Shown piece after piece: positions 34,242 to 44,055 of a stretch of DNA of 64,000 nt. The stretch spans positions 44,990 to 108,989 of the forward strand of contig CANPZI010000008.1 in the NCBI GenBank assembly GCA_947588995.1, read 5' to 3'. The translations under genes and the position numbers were made by a program. Each line of letters begins with the position of its first letter. Positions within the stretch are counted from its first letter, which is position 1. This DNA is from an uncultured Lachnospiraceae bacterium (lineage in GTDB: Bacteria; Bacillota; Clostridia; Lachnospirales; Lachnospiraceae). The notes under the pieces are model-generated. The model saw nothing but the letters and a program-made list of their open reading frames with translations. It was not told where the DNA came from and made no database searches.

Positions 34242-37040
34242 ATGTACGAACAGGAGAAAAAACAGATATCGCATCTGATCATATTGATCAGCTATACCGT
34301 TTTTACGATGGCCCTGCTTCTGGAAAGCGTTCTGCTGGGCTGGGAGATGCAGGAGAGTTTTGAGATAGCGGTCGGGCTGTTGATCTGCTGGGCGCTGCAC
34401 ATTGCGGGCAGGGTGCCGGAGTCGGTGGAGAAGTGGCTCTGTTTTGCGCTGGGCATGGTGGGGTTCGCTTTCTATGGCGGGCACCTGACGAGCCTGTACG
34501 ATCTGGCGCCGGTCATGATTATGATTATCATTGTCCAGTTCGCCGCGGAGGCATACGATATGATCCGCCTCTGTGTCATTGTGTACTTTGCGGTTCTTCT
34601 CTACGGGGTTCTGTTTGCTTTTCGGGATTCGCTTGATTTTACGCCCCTTACCGTCTCCAGGCTGCTGCTGCACGGCGGGCTGGTCTGTCTGGCCGCCTAT
34701 CTGACGAAATTCCTGTCCGACAAGAGAAGCGGCGAGATGAAGCATACCAAAGAGCGGATCGCGGATATGGAGGAGGCCAGCCGCCGGACGGAGGATTTCC
34801 TGACGAATGTCTCCCATGAGCTGCGCACGCCCGTCAATGTGGTCACGGGCCTCGCCTCCGTGATGCTCAAGAGCGAGACTGACAGCCATAAGAGGGAGAA
34901 TCTGCAGTCCGTGCAGAAAGCGGGCCACAGGCTGTTCGGCCAGATCGAGGATATCCTGGACTACACGGAGATCGACGCCGGCAGGATTATCGCCAGCGAA
35001 GACACCTACATGCTCTCTTCCCTGATCAATGATATCGTCACGGAACAGTATGCTATCGAGCAGAAAGCGGGGGTGGAGGTCATCTTCGACGTGGAGGCGA
35101 AAATCCCCGCGGTGCTGTCAGGAGACGGCAGGAAAATCAAAAAGATTATCAGGCATCTCGTCAACAATGCCGTGAAATTCACGGAGGAGGGCGGCGTCTA
35201 TGTGCATATCTATGCGCTCCCCAAGCCATACGGGATCAACCTGTGCATTCAGGTGAGAGACACCGGCATCGGCATGGACGCGGAGAACCTGTCGAAGATC
35301 ACGGAGAAATTCTATCAGTCCAGCGGGGGACGCGACCGCCGGGCAGGAGGCCTGGGCCTCGGCCTGCCCATCGTGTACGGCATGGTGGCGGCCATGGAGG
35401 GCTTCGTCCACGTGGAAAGTGAGCCGGATAAGGGTACGACGGTGACGGTCAGCATCCCGCAGAAGATCGTGGACGGAGCGTCCGGCATGTCGGTCGGCGA
35501 TCCTGCGGGGCTGTGCCTGGCCTGCTATCTGATGCCGGAGAAATACAAGGTTCCCGAAGTGCGCAAATTCTATGACGAGATGATCGCGCACATCGCCGTG
35601 GGGCTGGACGTCACGGTTCATCGGGCATACAGGCAGGATGAACTGGAGCATCTTGTCTCCATGTACCGGCTGACGCACCTGTTCCTCGCCAGAGAGGAAT
35701 ATGAGAAAAATCCCGATTACTTTGAGAATCTCGGGCGGGATATGGTAGTGACCGTCGTGGCGGATCAGGGATTTGCGCTGCGGGAGGGCAGCCGGGTCAG
35801 GCTGCTGCCCAAACCTTTCTACTGTTTCCCGATTGTCGGCGTGCTGAATTCGTCAGCCGCAGGCGGCGGCGACTCGGCGAATACGCGCATGGTATGCCCA
35901 GGCGTGCGTGCGCTTGTGGTGGACGACGAGCCCATGAACCTGATGGTTGCCGAGAATGTGTTCAAGGATTACCAGATGAACGTGGTGACGGTGCCGGGAG
36001 GCAGGGAAGCGATCGAAATCTGCCAGAGAGAGGAGTTTGACATTCTCTTTATCGATCACATGATGCCGGGGATGGATGGCGTGGAGACGTTAAAACAGCT
36101 CCGCAGGCTGGAAGGGGAGAATACGGACGCGTTTACCGCCGTCGCGTTTACCGCCAATGCGGTCAGCGGCGCCAGGGAGATGTTCCTGCGGGAGGGCTTC
36201 GATGATTTCCTCTCCAAGCCGATTGAGACGACGGAGCTGGAGCGCGTGCTGAAGAAAGTGCTCCCCAAGGCGAAAATACAGTATACCGATGAAGACAGCA
36301 TAGTGCCGCAGGAGGCGGACGCTGCGGCGCGGGATGAGGCGTCTGTCGGGACGCAGGAGAAAGCGGTTGATTCTCAGGCGGGCACGGATGAAAGTGCCGC
36401 GCTGCGAAACGCCGGCATCGACGCGGACGCCGGGCTGAATTACTGCAGGAATGACAGGGAATTCTATCGGCAGCTGCTGGCGAAATTCACCCAGGATGCG
36501 CCGCATAAGGCGGAGGAGATCGAGAGGCTGTATGGGGAGGAAGACTACGGGAATTACCGCATACAGGTACATGCGCTCAAAAGCACGGCCAAGATGATCG
36601 GCGCGGACGCGCTCTCCCGGACGGCGAAAGAGATGGAGGATGCGGCCAAGGAGAGCAACGATGTCTATATCAAAGCCCACCATCAGGCGCTTCAGGAGGA
36701 ATACCGCGGGACGGCACGGCTGATCGCGGAGGCGCTGGGAGCAGACGCCGACGAGGAGGATCACGCGCCGGCAGACGGCGGAAGTACAGAGGAACTGACA
36801 CCGACAGATGCACAGGGGCTTGCGGCCGCGCTTCGGGAACTCAAAGAATATCTGGGTACTTATGAGGCGGACAGGGCCGGGAAAGTGATCGGCAGCCTGC
36901 GCGGCATGAGCTATCGGGAGACGCCGGTCAGGGAGCTGATCGGAGATATCGAGCGGGATGTGGAGGAGTTTGAGCTTGAGGCTGCGGCAGATAAGACGGA
37001 GGCGCTGATCGGGCGCGTGGAAGGCGGTGAGGCGGAATGA
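34242..37040 (+). CDS. Hybrid histidine kinase: membrane sensor-HisKA-HATPase-REC-HPt
   Basis: A 932-residue hybrid kinase. About six N-terminal membrane segments (to residue 165) form the sensor. HisKA has NVSHELRTPVN with His192, and the ATPase domain has DTGIGMDAENL and GLGLGLPIVYGM. After a degenerate linker comes a receiver with FIDHMMPGMDG (Asp605) and an HPt domain with VHALKSTAKMIGA (His777). It contains a full phosphorelay to histidine, so a separate receiver, for example the HD-GYP protein, is the likely output. Overlaps the next gene by 4 bases. Confidence 0.92.
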   Translation: MYEQEKKQISHLIILISYTVFTMALLLESVLLGWEMQESFEIAVGLLICWALHIAGRVPESVEKWLCFALGMVGFAFYGGHLTSLYDLAPVMIMIIIVQFAAEAYDMIRLCVIVYFAVLLYGVLFAFRDSLDFTPLTVSRLLLHGGLVCLAAYLTKFLSDKRSGEMKHTKERIADMEEASRRTEDFLTNVSHELRTPVNVVTGLASVMLKSETDSHKRENLQSVQKAGHRLFGQIEDILDYTEIDAGRIIASEDTYMLSSLINDIVTEQYAIEQKAGVEVIFDVEAKIPAVLSGDGRKIKKIIRHLVNNAVKFTEEGGVYVHIYALPKPYGINLCIQVRDTGIGMDAENLSKITEKFYQSSGGRDRRAGGLGLGLPIVYGMVAAMEGFVHVESEPDKGTTVTVSIPQKIVDGASGMSVGDPAGLCLACYLMPEKYKVPEVRKFYDEMIAHIAVGLDVTVHRAYRQDELEHLVSMYRLTHLFLAREEYEKNPDYFENLGRDMVVTVVADQGFALREGSRVRLLPKPFYCFPIVGVLNSSAAGGGDSANTRMVCPGVRALVVDDEPMNLMVAENVFKDYQMNVVTVPGGREAIEICQREEFDILFIDHMMPGMDGVETLKQLRRLEGENTDAFTAVAFTANAVSGAREMFLREGFDDFLSKPIETTELERVLKKVLPKAKIQYTDEDSIVPQEADAAARDEASVGTQEKAVDSQAGTDESAALRNAGIDADAGLNYCRNDREFYRQLLAKFTQDAPHKAEEIERLYGEEDYGNYRIQVHALKSTAKMIGADALSRTAKEMEDAAKESNDVYIKAHHQALQEEYRGTARLIAEALGADADEEDHAPADGGSTEELTPTDAQGLAAALRELKEYLGTYEADRAGKVIGSLRGMSYRETPVRELIGDIERDVEEFELEAAADKTEALIGRVEGGEAE

Positions 37041-39730
37041 ATATCGTAAAATGGATTCGTACAATATTGGGCGACCAGAGTCATTCGCTGCAGGAGCGGC
37101 TGTTCCGCCTGATCACGACGATAGGGCTTTGCGGTCTCCTGCTCGGCCTGGTCGTAGGGATACTGAACAGGGAGAGTCTTTTCAATCAGATCACGATTCT
37201 GGCTGTGACAATCATCCTCGCCGCGATCGCCTATTTTGCGCTACGCACGGGCAGAATCGAGGCGGGTGCCGTGATCATCTCCGCGCTAGTCATGTTTATC
37301 GTGCTGCCGTTGAATTTCCTGACATCAGGCGGCATCTACGGCGGCGCGCCGATCTGGTTTATCTTGGGGTTTGTCCTCGCCATGATCGTGGTGGAGGGGC
37401 GGGTCAAGTATGTGCTGCTCGCCGGCGGCTACATGATTTTCCTGGCGTGTTATTACATTGCCTATGCCTATCCGGAGAAAGTGGCACAGCACACGCCGAA
37501 TATGGCCTATATCGACTCTATCGCCACGCTGACGATCGTCTCGGCTGTGATCTGTGTCATGCTGCAGTTCCAGAAAATGATGTACCGCGTGGAGAACAAT
37601 GTGGCGAAGCGGCAGAAGCGGGAGATCGAGGAGTTGATTCAGGCGCAGAACCGCTTCTTCGCCAGCATGAGCCATGAGATCCGCACGCCGATCAACACGA
37701 TCATCGGCCTCAACGAGATGATCCTGCGGGAAGATGTGTCGGACGAGGTGGCGGGGGATGCGCAGAGCATCCAGAACGCCAGCAGAATGCTCCTGTCTCT
37801 CATCAACGATATCCTCGATATGTCCAAGATCGAGTCGGGCAAAATGGACATTGTGCCCGTCAACTACGATACGGGCGCGATGCTCTCCGATATCGTCAAT
37901 ATGATCTGGGTGAGAGCCAGGGAAAAGGGGCTTGCTTTCCACATCAATGTGGAGCAGACCATTCCCGCACAGCTGTACGGCGATGAAGTCCGCATCAAGC
38001 AGATTCTGGTCAACCTGTTGAACAACGCCGTCAAATATACGCCGGAGGGGTCCGTCACACTCTCGATCCAGTGCCAGAAAAAAGAGGGGAACACCGTGTA
38101 TATCACCTACTCCGTGGTGGATACCGGCATGGGGATCAAGAAAGAGAGCATGCCTTATCTGTTCGCCACATTCCAGCGCGTCGATGAGGAGAAGAACCGC
38201 TATATCGAGGGCACAGGGCTGGGACTTTCCATCGTGAAGCAGCTTGTGACGCTGATGGGCGGCGATATCGAGGTCAACAGCGTCTACACCAAGGGCTCGA
38301 CTTTTATGGTGACGCTGCCGCAGAAGGCGGTCGGTGAAGAGCAGGTCGGGGAGCTGGATCTGGAGACAAAGCATACGCTGCGGAAGCGGGAACACTACCG
38401 CTCGCTGTTTGAGGCGCCCAAGGCGCATATCCTGATCGTGGACGACAATGACGCCAACCTGATGGTGGAGAGTAAACTGCTGCAGGATACGAAAGTGCAG
38501 GTGGATACCGCTTCCAGCGGCAGAGAATGTCTGAAGAAGGCGCTGCAGACAAAGTATGAGGTCATCTTTATGGATCACCTGATGCCCGGCATGGACGGCG
38601 TGGAGTGTCTGCATCAGCTTCGCGGCCAGACGGGCGGCCTGAACGTAGAGACGCCTGTGGTCATCCTCACGGCGAATGCCGGCGGGGAGAACCAGGCCAT
38701 GTACCGGCGGGAGGGTTTCGACGGCTATCTGTTAAAGCCGGTCGGCGGCAATCAGATGGAGGAAGAACTGCTGCGCCATCTGCCGCGTGAACTTGTAAAA
38801 ATGACAAATGTGTCGGAAAGCGGCGACGTGGTGGTCGGGCCGGTTCTCGGACATGAGAAAAAGCAGCTTCTTGTAATCACGACGGACAGCGTGAGCGACC
38901 TGCCCGTGCAGGTTACACAGAAGTATCAGATTGCGGTGCAGCCTTACCGGGTGATGACCGAAAAGGGCGAGTTTCTGGACGGTGAAGAGATCGAGACGGA
39001 CGGCGTGCTGGAGTATCTGGGGCATGGCGACAGGCGCGTACATTCCGAGGCGCCGGAGGCGGCGGAATATGAGGCATTCTTCGCAGAGCAGCTCACCAGA
39101 GCGCAGCATGTCATACATATCAGCATGGCGAAGAATGCCAGCAAAGGCTACCAGAACGCGCTGGAAGCCTCGGCCACGTTTGACAATGTGACAGTGGTGG
39201 ATTCGGGGCATCTGTCAAGCGGCATGGGACTGATCGTGCTGTACGCCGCGCAGGCGGCGGCTGACGGCATGTCGGCGGATGAGGCGCTGCGGGAGATTGA
39301 GAGTCTGAAAGCGCGGACGAAAACCAGCTTTGTCGTCGATACGACGGAGTATCTGGCGAGATCGGGCAGGGTGCCGGCCAAGGTGCATACGATATGCAAA
39401 ACCTGTATGCTTCACCCGGTGATCGTGCTGAAGAAGAGCAGCATGACGGTGGGCGGAATCCATATGGGAATGCGCCAGAGCGTCTGGAAAAAATATATCC
39501 GGTCGGCGCTGAAATCGCCCGGCCGCATCGATAAGCGTCTACTGTTCCTCACCTATGCGGGCTTACGGCCTGGCGAGCTGGACGAGATCGCGGCGCAGGT
39601 GCGGGAACTGGTGCCGTTTGCGGAAGTGATCTATCAGAAAGCCTCCCCGGCCATCTCGGCAAACTGCGGCCCGGGCACTTTCGGCCTGCTGTTTTTGGAG
39701 AAGAGAGTGGGGGGGGGAGATGGCAGATGA
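37037..39730 (+). CDS. Hybrid histidine kinase-receiver fused to a DegV domain
   Basis: An 897-residue protein. Six or so N-terminal membrane helices are followed by HisKA with SMSHEIRTPINTI (His213), HATPase with DTGMGIKKESM and GTGLGLSIVKQL, and a receiver with FMDHLMPGMDG (Asp513). From about residue 612 there is a complete DegV (EDD fold) domain: VITTDSVSDLPVQV, HISMAKNASKGYQNA, VDSGHLSSGMGL and FVVDTTEYLARSGRV. DegV proteins bind fatty acids, so this kinase may respond to, or be tied to, fatty-acid state. The last codons include a G9 tract. Coupled by ATGA to the previous kinase. Confidence 0.9.
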   Translation: MNIVKWIRTILGDQSHSLQERLFRLITTIGLCGLLLGLVVGILNRESLFNQITILAVTIILAAIAYFALRTGRIEAGAVIISALVMFIVLPLNFLTSGGIYGGAPIWFILGFVLAMIVVEGRVKYVLLAGGYMIFLACYYIAYAYPEKVAQHTPNMAYIDSIATLTIVSAVICVMLQFQKMMYRVENNVAKRQKREIEELIQAQNRFFASMSHEIRTPINTIIGLNEMILREDVSDEVAGDAQSIQNASRMLLSLINDILDMSKIESGKMDIVPVNYDTGAMLSDIVNMIWVRAREKGLAFHINVEQTIPAQLYGDEVRIKQILVNLLNNAVKYTPEGSVTLSIQCQKKEGNTVYITYSVVDTGMGIKKESMPYLFATFQRVDEEKNRYIEGTGLGLSIVKQLVTLMGGDIEVNSVYTKGSTFMVTLPQKAVGEEQVGELDLETKHTLRKREHYRSLFEAPKAHILIVDDNDANLMVESKLLQDTKVQVDTASSGRECLKKALQTKYEVIFMDHLMPGMDGVECLHQLRGQTGGLNVETPVVILTANAGGENQAMYRREGFDGYLLKPVGGNQMEEELLRHLPRELVKMTNVSESGDVVVGPVLGHEKKQLLVITTDSVSDLPVQVTQKYQIAVQPYRVMTEKGEFLDGEEIETDGVLEYLGHGDRRVHSEAPEAAEYEAFFAEQLTRAQHVIHISMAKNASKGYQNALEASATFDNVTVVDSGHLSSGMGLIVLYAAQAAADGMSADEALREIESLKARTKTSFVVDTTEYLARSGRVPAKVHTICKTCMLHPVIVLKKSSMTVGGIHMGMRQSVWKKYIRSALKSPGRIDKRLLFLTYAGLRPGELDEIAAQVRELVPFAEVIYQKASPAISANCGPGTFGLLFLEKRVGGGDGR
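39709..39717 (+). repeat. G9 homopolymer at the 3' end of the DegV-kinase gene
   Basis: Codes Gly-Gly-Gly six codons from the stop. A length change would replace the last few residues and alter the stop position relative to deoC. Confidence 0.7.
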
Positions 39731-39760
39731 CTGTTTCGGACGGAAAGAGAGGATGAATGA

Positions 39761-40408
39761 ATGGATAAAAGAGAGATCTTAAGCCGAGTAGACCACACGC
39801 AGCTGCAGGCCTATGCCACGTGGGAGGACATCGTGAAACTGTGCGATGAGGCGGTTGCCTATCAAACGGCCTCCGTCTGTGTGCCGCCCGCGTATATCAA
39901 AAGGATTCATGACACCTATGGGGAAAAGCTCCATATCTGTACGGTGGTCGGTTTTCCGCTGGGATATTCCGTGACTGAGGCCAAGGCGGCGGAGACGAGA
40001 CAGGCGCTCGCGGACGGCGCGGAAGAGATTGATATGGTCATCAACATCAGCGATGTGAAGAACGGCAGATACGATCAGGTGGAGGAGGAAATCCGCACCC
40101 TGAAAAAGATCTGCGGCGATAAGATTCTTAAGGTGATCATCGAGACCTGTTACCTGACCGAGGAGGAGAAGATCGCCATGTGCGGGGCGGTGACGAATGC
40201 GGGTGCGGACTATATCAAGACATCCACGGGCTTCGGCACCGGCGGCGCGACGTTAGCGGATGTGCGCCTGTTTAAGAAGCATATCGGCCCGGGCGTCAAG
40301 ATCAAGGCGGCCGGCGGCATCTCCACCGTGGAGGACCTGGAGGCTTTTGTGCGGGAGGGCTGCGACAGGATCGGCACATCCAGGGCGGTGGGACTGCTGA
40401 ATCAGTAG
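39761..40408 (+). CDS. deoC: Deoxyribose-phosphate aldolase
   Basis: Cleaves 2-deoxyribose-5-phosphate into acetaldehyde and glyceraldehyde-3-phosphate. It has 215 residues. VCVPPAYIKRI, TVVGFPLGYSVTEAKAAET, ILKVIIETCYL with the Schiff-base-region Lys, and YIKTSTGFGTGGAT with the catalytic Lys are intact. Probably the last gene of the preceding transcript; a terminator follows. Confidence 0.94.
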   Translation: MDKREILSRVDHTQLQAYATWEDIVKLCDEAVAYQTASVCVPPAYIKRIHDTYGEKLHICTVVGFPLGYSVTEAKAAETRQALADGAEEIDMVINISDVKNGRYDQVEEEIRTLKKICGDKILKVIIETCYLTEEEKIAMCGAVTNAGADYIKTSTGFGTGGATLADVRLFKKHIGPGVKIKAAGGISTVEDLEAFVREGCDRIGTSRAVGLLNQ

Positions 40409-40472
40409 GAAGAACGCTTCAGGGATAGGACCTGTCGGAATGGAGACGAAACAATGAAGAAGATGACAGAAG

Positions 40473-40508
40473 AGCGGATGCGGCATTTGCCGCACCCGCT
40501 CGTTTTTT
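40473..40508 (+). terminator. Terminator after deoC
   Basis: AGCGGATGCGGC pairs with GCCGCACCCGCT (one mismatch) and is followed by TTTTTT. Confidence 0.88.
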
Positions 40509-40550
40509 CTGTATCTTATGTTCTGCCTGACAGGGAAAGCTGTCGGCTTC

Positions 40551-42155
40551 TTATAACTGCGGACCAGCGGAAACCAGAGCTTTGCCCGCGCTGTTGCCCT
40601 CGTACTTGGAGAAGTTCTTGACGAATCTCTGCGCGAGGTCTTTTGCCTTATTCTCCCACTCGGAAGCGTCGGCGTATGTGTTGCGGGGATCGAGGATGTT
40701 GGTGTCCACACCCGGAAGTTCCGTGGGAACCTCGAAGTTGAAGTAAGGGATCTTCTTGGTGGAAGCCTTCTCGATGTCGCCGTTTAAGATCGCGTCGATG
40801 ATACCGCGCGTATCCTTGATGGAGATACGCTTGCCCGTGCCGTTCCAGCCGGTATTTACCAGATATGCTTTCGCGCCGCTGACTTTCATCTTCTTGACAA
40901 GCTCTTCCGCATACTTGGTGGGATGCAGCTCCAGGAACGCCTGGCCGAAGCACGCGGAGAAAGTAGGTGTGGGCTCGGTGATGCCGCGCTCCGTACCTGC
41001 CAGCTTAGCCGTGAAACCGGACAGGAAATAGTACTGTGTCTGTTCGGGCGTCAGCACGGATACCGGAGGCAGTACGCCGAAAGCGTCCGCGGACAGGAAG
41101 ATCACGTTCTTCGCTGCCGGAGCGGAAGAAACGGGACGCACGATATTCTGGATGTGGTTGATCGGATAGGACACGCGGGTGTTCTCCGTCACGCTCTTGT
41201 CGTCGAAGTCGATCTTGCCGTTTGCGTCGAGTGTTACGTTCTCCAACAGGGCGTCGCGCTTGATCGCATTGTAGATGTCGGGTTCGGAATCCTTATCCAG
41301 GTTGATGACTTTTGCGTAGCAGCCGCCCTCGAAGTTGAAGACGCCGTTGTCGTCCCAGCCGTGCTCGTCGTCGCCGATCAGCAGGCGCTTGGGATCTGTG
41401 GACAGGGTCGTCTTACCCGTGCCGGACAGGCCGAAGAAGATCGCCGTATTCTTGCCGTCCATATCCGTGTTGGCGGAGCAGTGCATGGAAGCGATGCCCT
41501 TAAGAGGAAGATAGTAGTTCATCATGGAGAACATACCTTTCTTCATCTCGCCGCCGTACCATGTGTTGATGATAACCTGCTCGCGGCTCGTGATGTTGAA
41601 TGCCACGCAGGTCTCGGAGTTGAGGCCGAGTTCCTTGTAGTTCTCAACCTTTGCCTTGGATGCGTTGTAAACTACGAAGTCAGGCTCGAAGTTCGCCAGT
41701 TCCGCCTCGGAGGGCTGGATGAACATGTTCTTGATGAAGTGCGCCTGCCAGGCAACCTCTACGATGAAGCGGACCGCCATGCGGGTGTCCTTGTTGGCGC
41801 CGCAGAACGCGTCCACGACGAACAGTCTCTTGTTGCAGAGCTCTTTCTGCGCCAGAGCCTTGACGGTAGCCCAGACATCCTCGGACATAGGGTGGTTGTC
41901 GTTCTTGTACTCGTCGGAAGTCCACCAGACGGTATCCTTGGAGTTCGCGTCCATCACGATATACTTATCTTTAGGGGAACGTCCCGTGTAGATACCTGTC
42001 ATAACGTTGACTGCGCCGAGCTCGCTGACCTGACCTTTTTCATAGCCCTCAAGACCGGGCTTGATCTCTTCTTCATACAGCATGTCGTAGGAAGGGTTGT
42101 GCACGATCTCGGTGGTTCCGGTGATGCCGTACTTGCTTAAATCGATTTGTGCCAT
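40551..42155 (-). CDS. pckA: Phosphoenolpyruvate carboxykinase (ATP)
   Basis: Interconverts oxaloacetate plus ATP and PEP plus CO2 plus ADP. It has 534 residues. The kinase-1a loop [13 protein letters not shown], the metal-binding [23 protein letters not shown] and [15 protein letters not shown] are intact. In fermentative anaerobes it can run towards oxaloacetate. Monocistronic by context. Confidence 0.96.
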   Translation of the reverse strand: MAQIDLSKYGITGTTEIVHNPSYDMLYEEEIKPGLEGYEKGQVSELGAVNVMTGIYTGRSPKDKYIVMDANSKDTVWWTSDEYKNDNHPMSEDVWATVKALAQKELCNKRLFVVDAFCGANKDTRMAVRFIVEVAWQAHFIKNMFIQPSEAELANFEPDFVVYNASKAKVENYKELGLNSETCVAFNITSREQVIINTWYGGEMKKGMFSMMNYYLPLKGIASMHCSANTDMDGKNTAIFFGLSGTGKTTLSTDPKRLLIGDDEHGWDDNGVFNFEGGCYAKVINLDKDSEPDIYNAIKRDALLENVTLDANGKIDFDDKSVTENTRVSYPINHIQNIVRPVSSAPAAKNVIFLSADAFGVLPPVSVLTPEQTQYYFLSGFTAKLAGTERGITEPTPTFSACFGQAFLELHPTKYAEELVKKMKVSGAKAYLVNTGWNGTGKRISIKDTRGIIDAILNGDIEKASTKKIPYFNFEVPTELPGVDTNILDPRNTYADASEWENKAKDLAQRFVKNFSKYEGNSAGKALVSAGPQL

Positions 42156-42290
42156 CTTATTTTACCTCTCTTCTTTATAGTTTTTGGGGGAAGCGGACAG
42201 TGCGCCGCATCCGACAGCCCATATGTTTTTATTATACATGATAAACGGAGAAAATCAACAGAAATCCAGACGGAATTCAAAAAACTTGTA

Positions 42291-42320
42291 TTGCATTTTG
42301 CCCCGTTCTACAGATATAAT
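42291..42320 (+). promoter_or_regulatory. Promoter of the GGDEF gene
   Basis: TTGCAT, 18-base spacer, TATAAT, about 65 bases before the start codon at 42387. Confidence 0.6.
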
Positions 42321-42386
42321 GGAAGCAGTGCAGGAGAAAAAACTGCATTGGCGCGTGTAAGGGATTGGGAATACGGAGGAAAAAGC

Positions 42387-43637
42387 ATGTATCACTGTAA
42401 TCTGTGTATCTATGTCGTCGGGGAGAAAAAGGAAACGCTCGACATACTGCAGGAGATCGAACCCCTCAAACACTTCAAGCACGAGTTCATAAGCAGCGCC
42501 GAGCCGCGGGAACTGCTCACGCCGAAAGCGGACCTGATCATCGCGGACCTGACAGGCTTAAACGCGCAGACGGCGCTGCGCGCGCTGGCCTATCACATGA
42601 AAGAGGGGGCGCAGCTTATCCTGATCTTAAGCAAGAACCAGACGGAGAAAGTCATGGAGCAGGCCGGGGATCTTGAGAAAGTGACGGATATCTGGACGGC
42701 GCCGGTCACGGCAGAAGAGCTGCGGTTCCGCTTCTCCAGATGGCAGCGGCTCTGCAAGGAGAGCAAGGATTACTGGCAGACGCGCAATTATCTGGACACG
42801 ACGATCAACAGCGTGGAACACATGGTGTGGTACAAGGACAAGGCCGGCGCGCATATGAAAGTCAACGACTTTTTCTGCAGGACGGTCGGCAAGACCATGG
42901 AGCAGATCGAAGGGCGCGGACACTATTATATCTGGAACATCAAGCCGGACGATTACGCGAAAGGCGAATACATCTGCATGGAGTCGGAGTTCGAGGTCAT
43001 GGATAAGAAGAAGACCTGCGTTTTCGACGAGACCATCAAGATCGGCAACGAGATGCGCAAGCTGAAGACTTATAAATCGCCGCTCTTTGACCTGGACGGC
43101 AGCATTATGGGGACGGTGGGCGTCGCGCTGGATGTGACGGAGCTGCAGATGTATGAGCAGATGCTGATCAAGAACGCCAACACGGACGCGCTGACGGGAC
43201 TCTGCAACAGAAGATATGTCTACGAGTACATTGAGGGACTGGAAGAAGGGCAGAACCACATTACGGTGTTCGGTATCGATCTGGATAACTTTAAGAGCAT
43301 TAACGATATCTACGGCCACGCGGAGGGCGACAAGGCGCTCGTCCTTGCGGCCAGGACGCTGCAGGAGTGTATGCCGGACGGCCTCATCTCCAGGATCGGC
43401 GGAGACGAATTCGAGGTCATCATGCTGGGTGAGCGCTCGGCGGAGGAGATCGAGCAGACGCGCAGCATGATCGGCGCGAAACTTGATGAAGCGTTCGCGG
43501 GAGACAGCCGTCTGCGCGAGATTACCGCCAGCGTGGGCGCGGCGCACACCGACAAGGGCAAGGAGAACTTCGACCGTCTGACCGGTGAGGCGGATGCGCG
43601 TATGTACCGGGAGAAAGAGAAGAAAAAGAAACGCTAG
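42387..43637 (+). CDS. Diguanylate cyclase: pseudo-receiver-PAS-GGDEF
   Basis: A 416-residue protein. The N-terminal 125 residues look like a degenerate receiver (LTPKADLIIADLTGLN). A PAS domain follows (HMVWYKDKAGAHMKVNDFF) and a GGDEF domain from about residue 260 with NTDALTGLCNRRYVYEY and the intact active-site loop RIGGDEFEVIML. It should make c-di-GMP. ATG 42387 with a GGAGGA site is preferred; the frame is open further upstream but lacks a site. Potential effectors nearby are the PilZ protein and the HD-GYP hydrolase. Confidence 0.92.
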   Translation: MYHCNLCIYVVGEKKETLDILQEIEPLKHFKHEFISSAEPRELLTPKADLIIADLTGLNAQTALRALAYHMKEGAQLILILSKNQTEKVMEQAGDLEKVTDIWTAPVTAEELRFRFSRWQRLCKESKDYWQTRNYLDTTINSVEHMVWYKDKAGAHMKVNDFFCRTVGKTMEQIEGRGHYYIWNIKPDDYAKGEYICMESEFEVMDKKKTCVFDETIKIGNEMRKLKTYKSPLFDLDGSIMGTVGVALDVTELQMYEQMLIKNANTDALTGLCNRRYVYEYIEGLEEGQNHITVFGIDLDNFKSINDIYGHAEGDKALVLAARTLQECMPDGLISRIGGDEFEVIMLGERSAEEIEQTRSMIGAKLDEAFAGDSRLREITASVGAAHTDKGKENFDRLTGEADARMYREKEKKKKR

Positions 43638-43691
43638 AAGCCGGTTTGAACCGCGCGCGGAAAGCGGGAGGGCATAATTTACAAAATACGG

Positions 43692-43720
43692 TTGTAATAT
43701 GCCGTCGTCTCGGATATAAT
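43692..43720 (+). promoter_or_regulatory. Promoter of 6S RNA
   Basis: TTGTAA, 17-base spacer, TATAAT. It ends 8 bases before the RNA 5' region. Confidence 0.8.
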
Positions 43721-43728
43721 AAGATTAA

Positions 43729-43909
43729 CCTGAAATGTGCGATAACGTCTTGTCATTTTGAACCTACAGATACTTTAAACGGGATTCCTATATTGTCATG
43801 CGGATGTCAGGCCTCCGGCGTCAGCCTTGTGCAGGGGAAGACAGAAGTATGGTTGCGGTTACCCACCTAGCTTGGCTAGGAGTCAAAAGACAAGATCCGG
43901 CATTTCGGG
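43729..43909 (+). ncRNA. ssrS: 6S RNA
   Basis: A 181-nt RNA that mimics an open promoter and binds RNA polymerase. The ends pair: CCTGAAATGTGCGAT with a 3' arm ending ATCCGGCATTTCGGG, similar to the terminal stem of E. coli 6S RNA. Clostridial conserved blocks such as GAACCTACAG, GGGATTCCTAT, GTCAGGCCTCCGGC and GCGGTTACCCACCTAG follow. A strong promoter and terminator frame it. Confidence 0.85.
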
Positions 43910-43924
43910 CGTATACGAAAGACA

Positions 43925-43960
43925 AAAAGCAGTCGTCTCCAAACGGCTGCTTTTGTTTAC
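43925..43960 (+). terminator. Terminator of 6S RNA
   Basis: AAAAGCAGTCG and CGGCTGCTTTT form the stem, followed by a T-rich run. Confidence 0.85.
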
Positions 43961-44055
43961 GCTTTGCGTTCTAGAGCACATTGATGTGCTGACTGTTGCA
44001 CGGAACGAACTTTGTTTGTCCGAGGGATTTGTGACGCTTCGGAATGAGGATTGAC

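Noticed and set aside
40923..42140. A 405-codon plus-strand frame opposite pckA
   Set aside because: It mirrors the codon pattern of pckA, has no ribosome site and no family motif. High-GC genes here give many long shadow frames.
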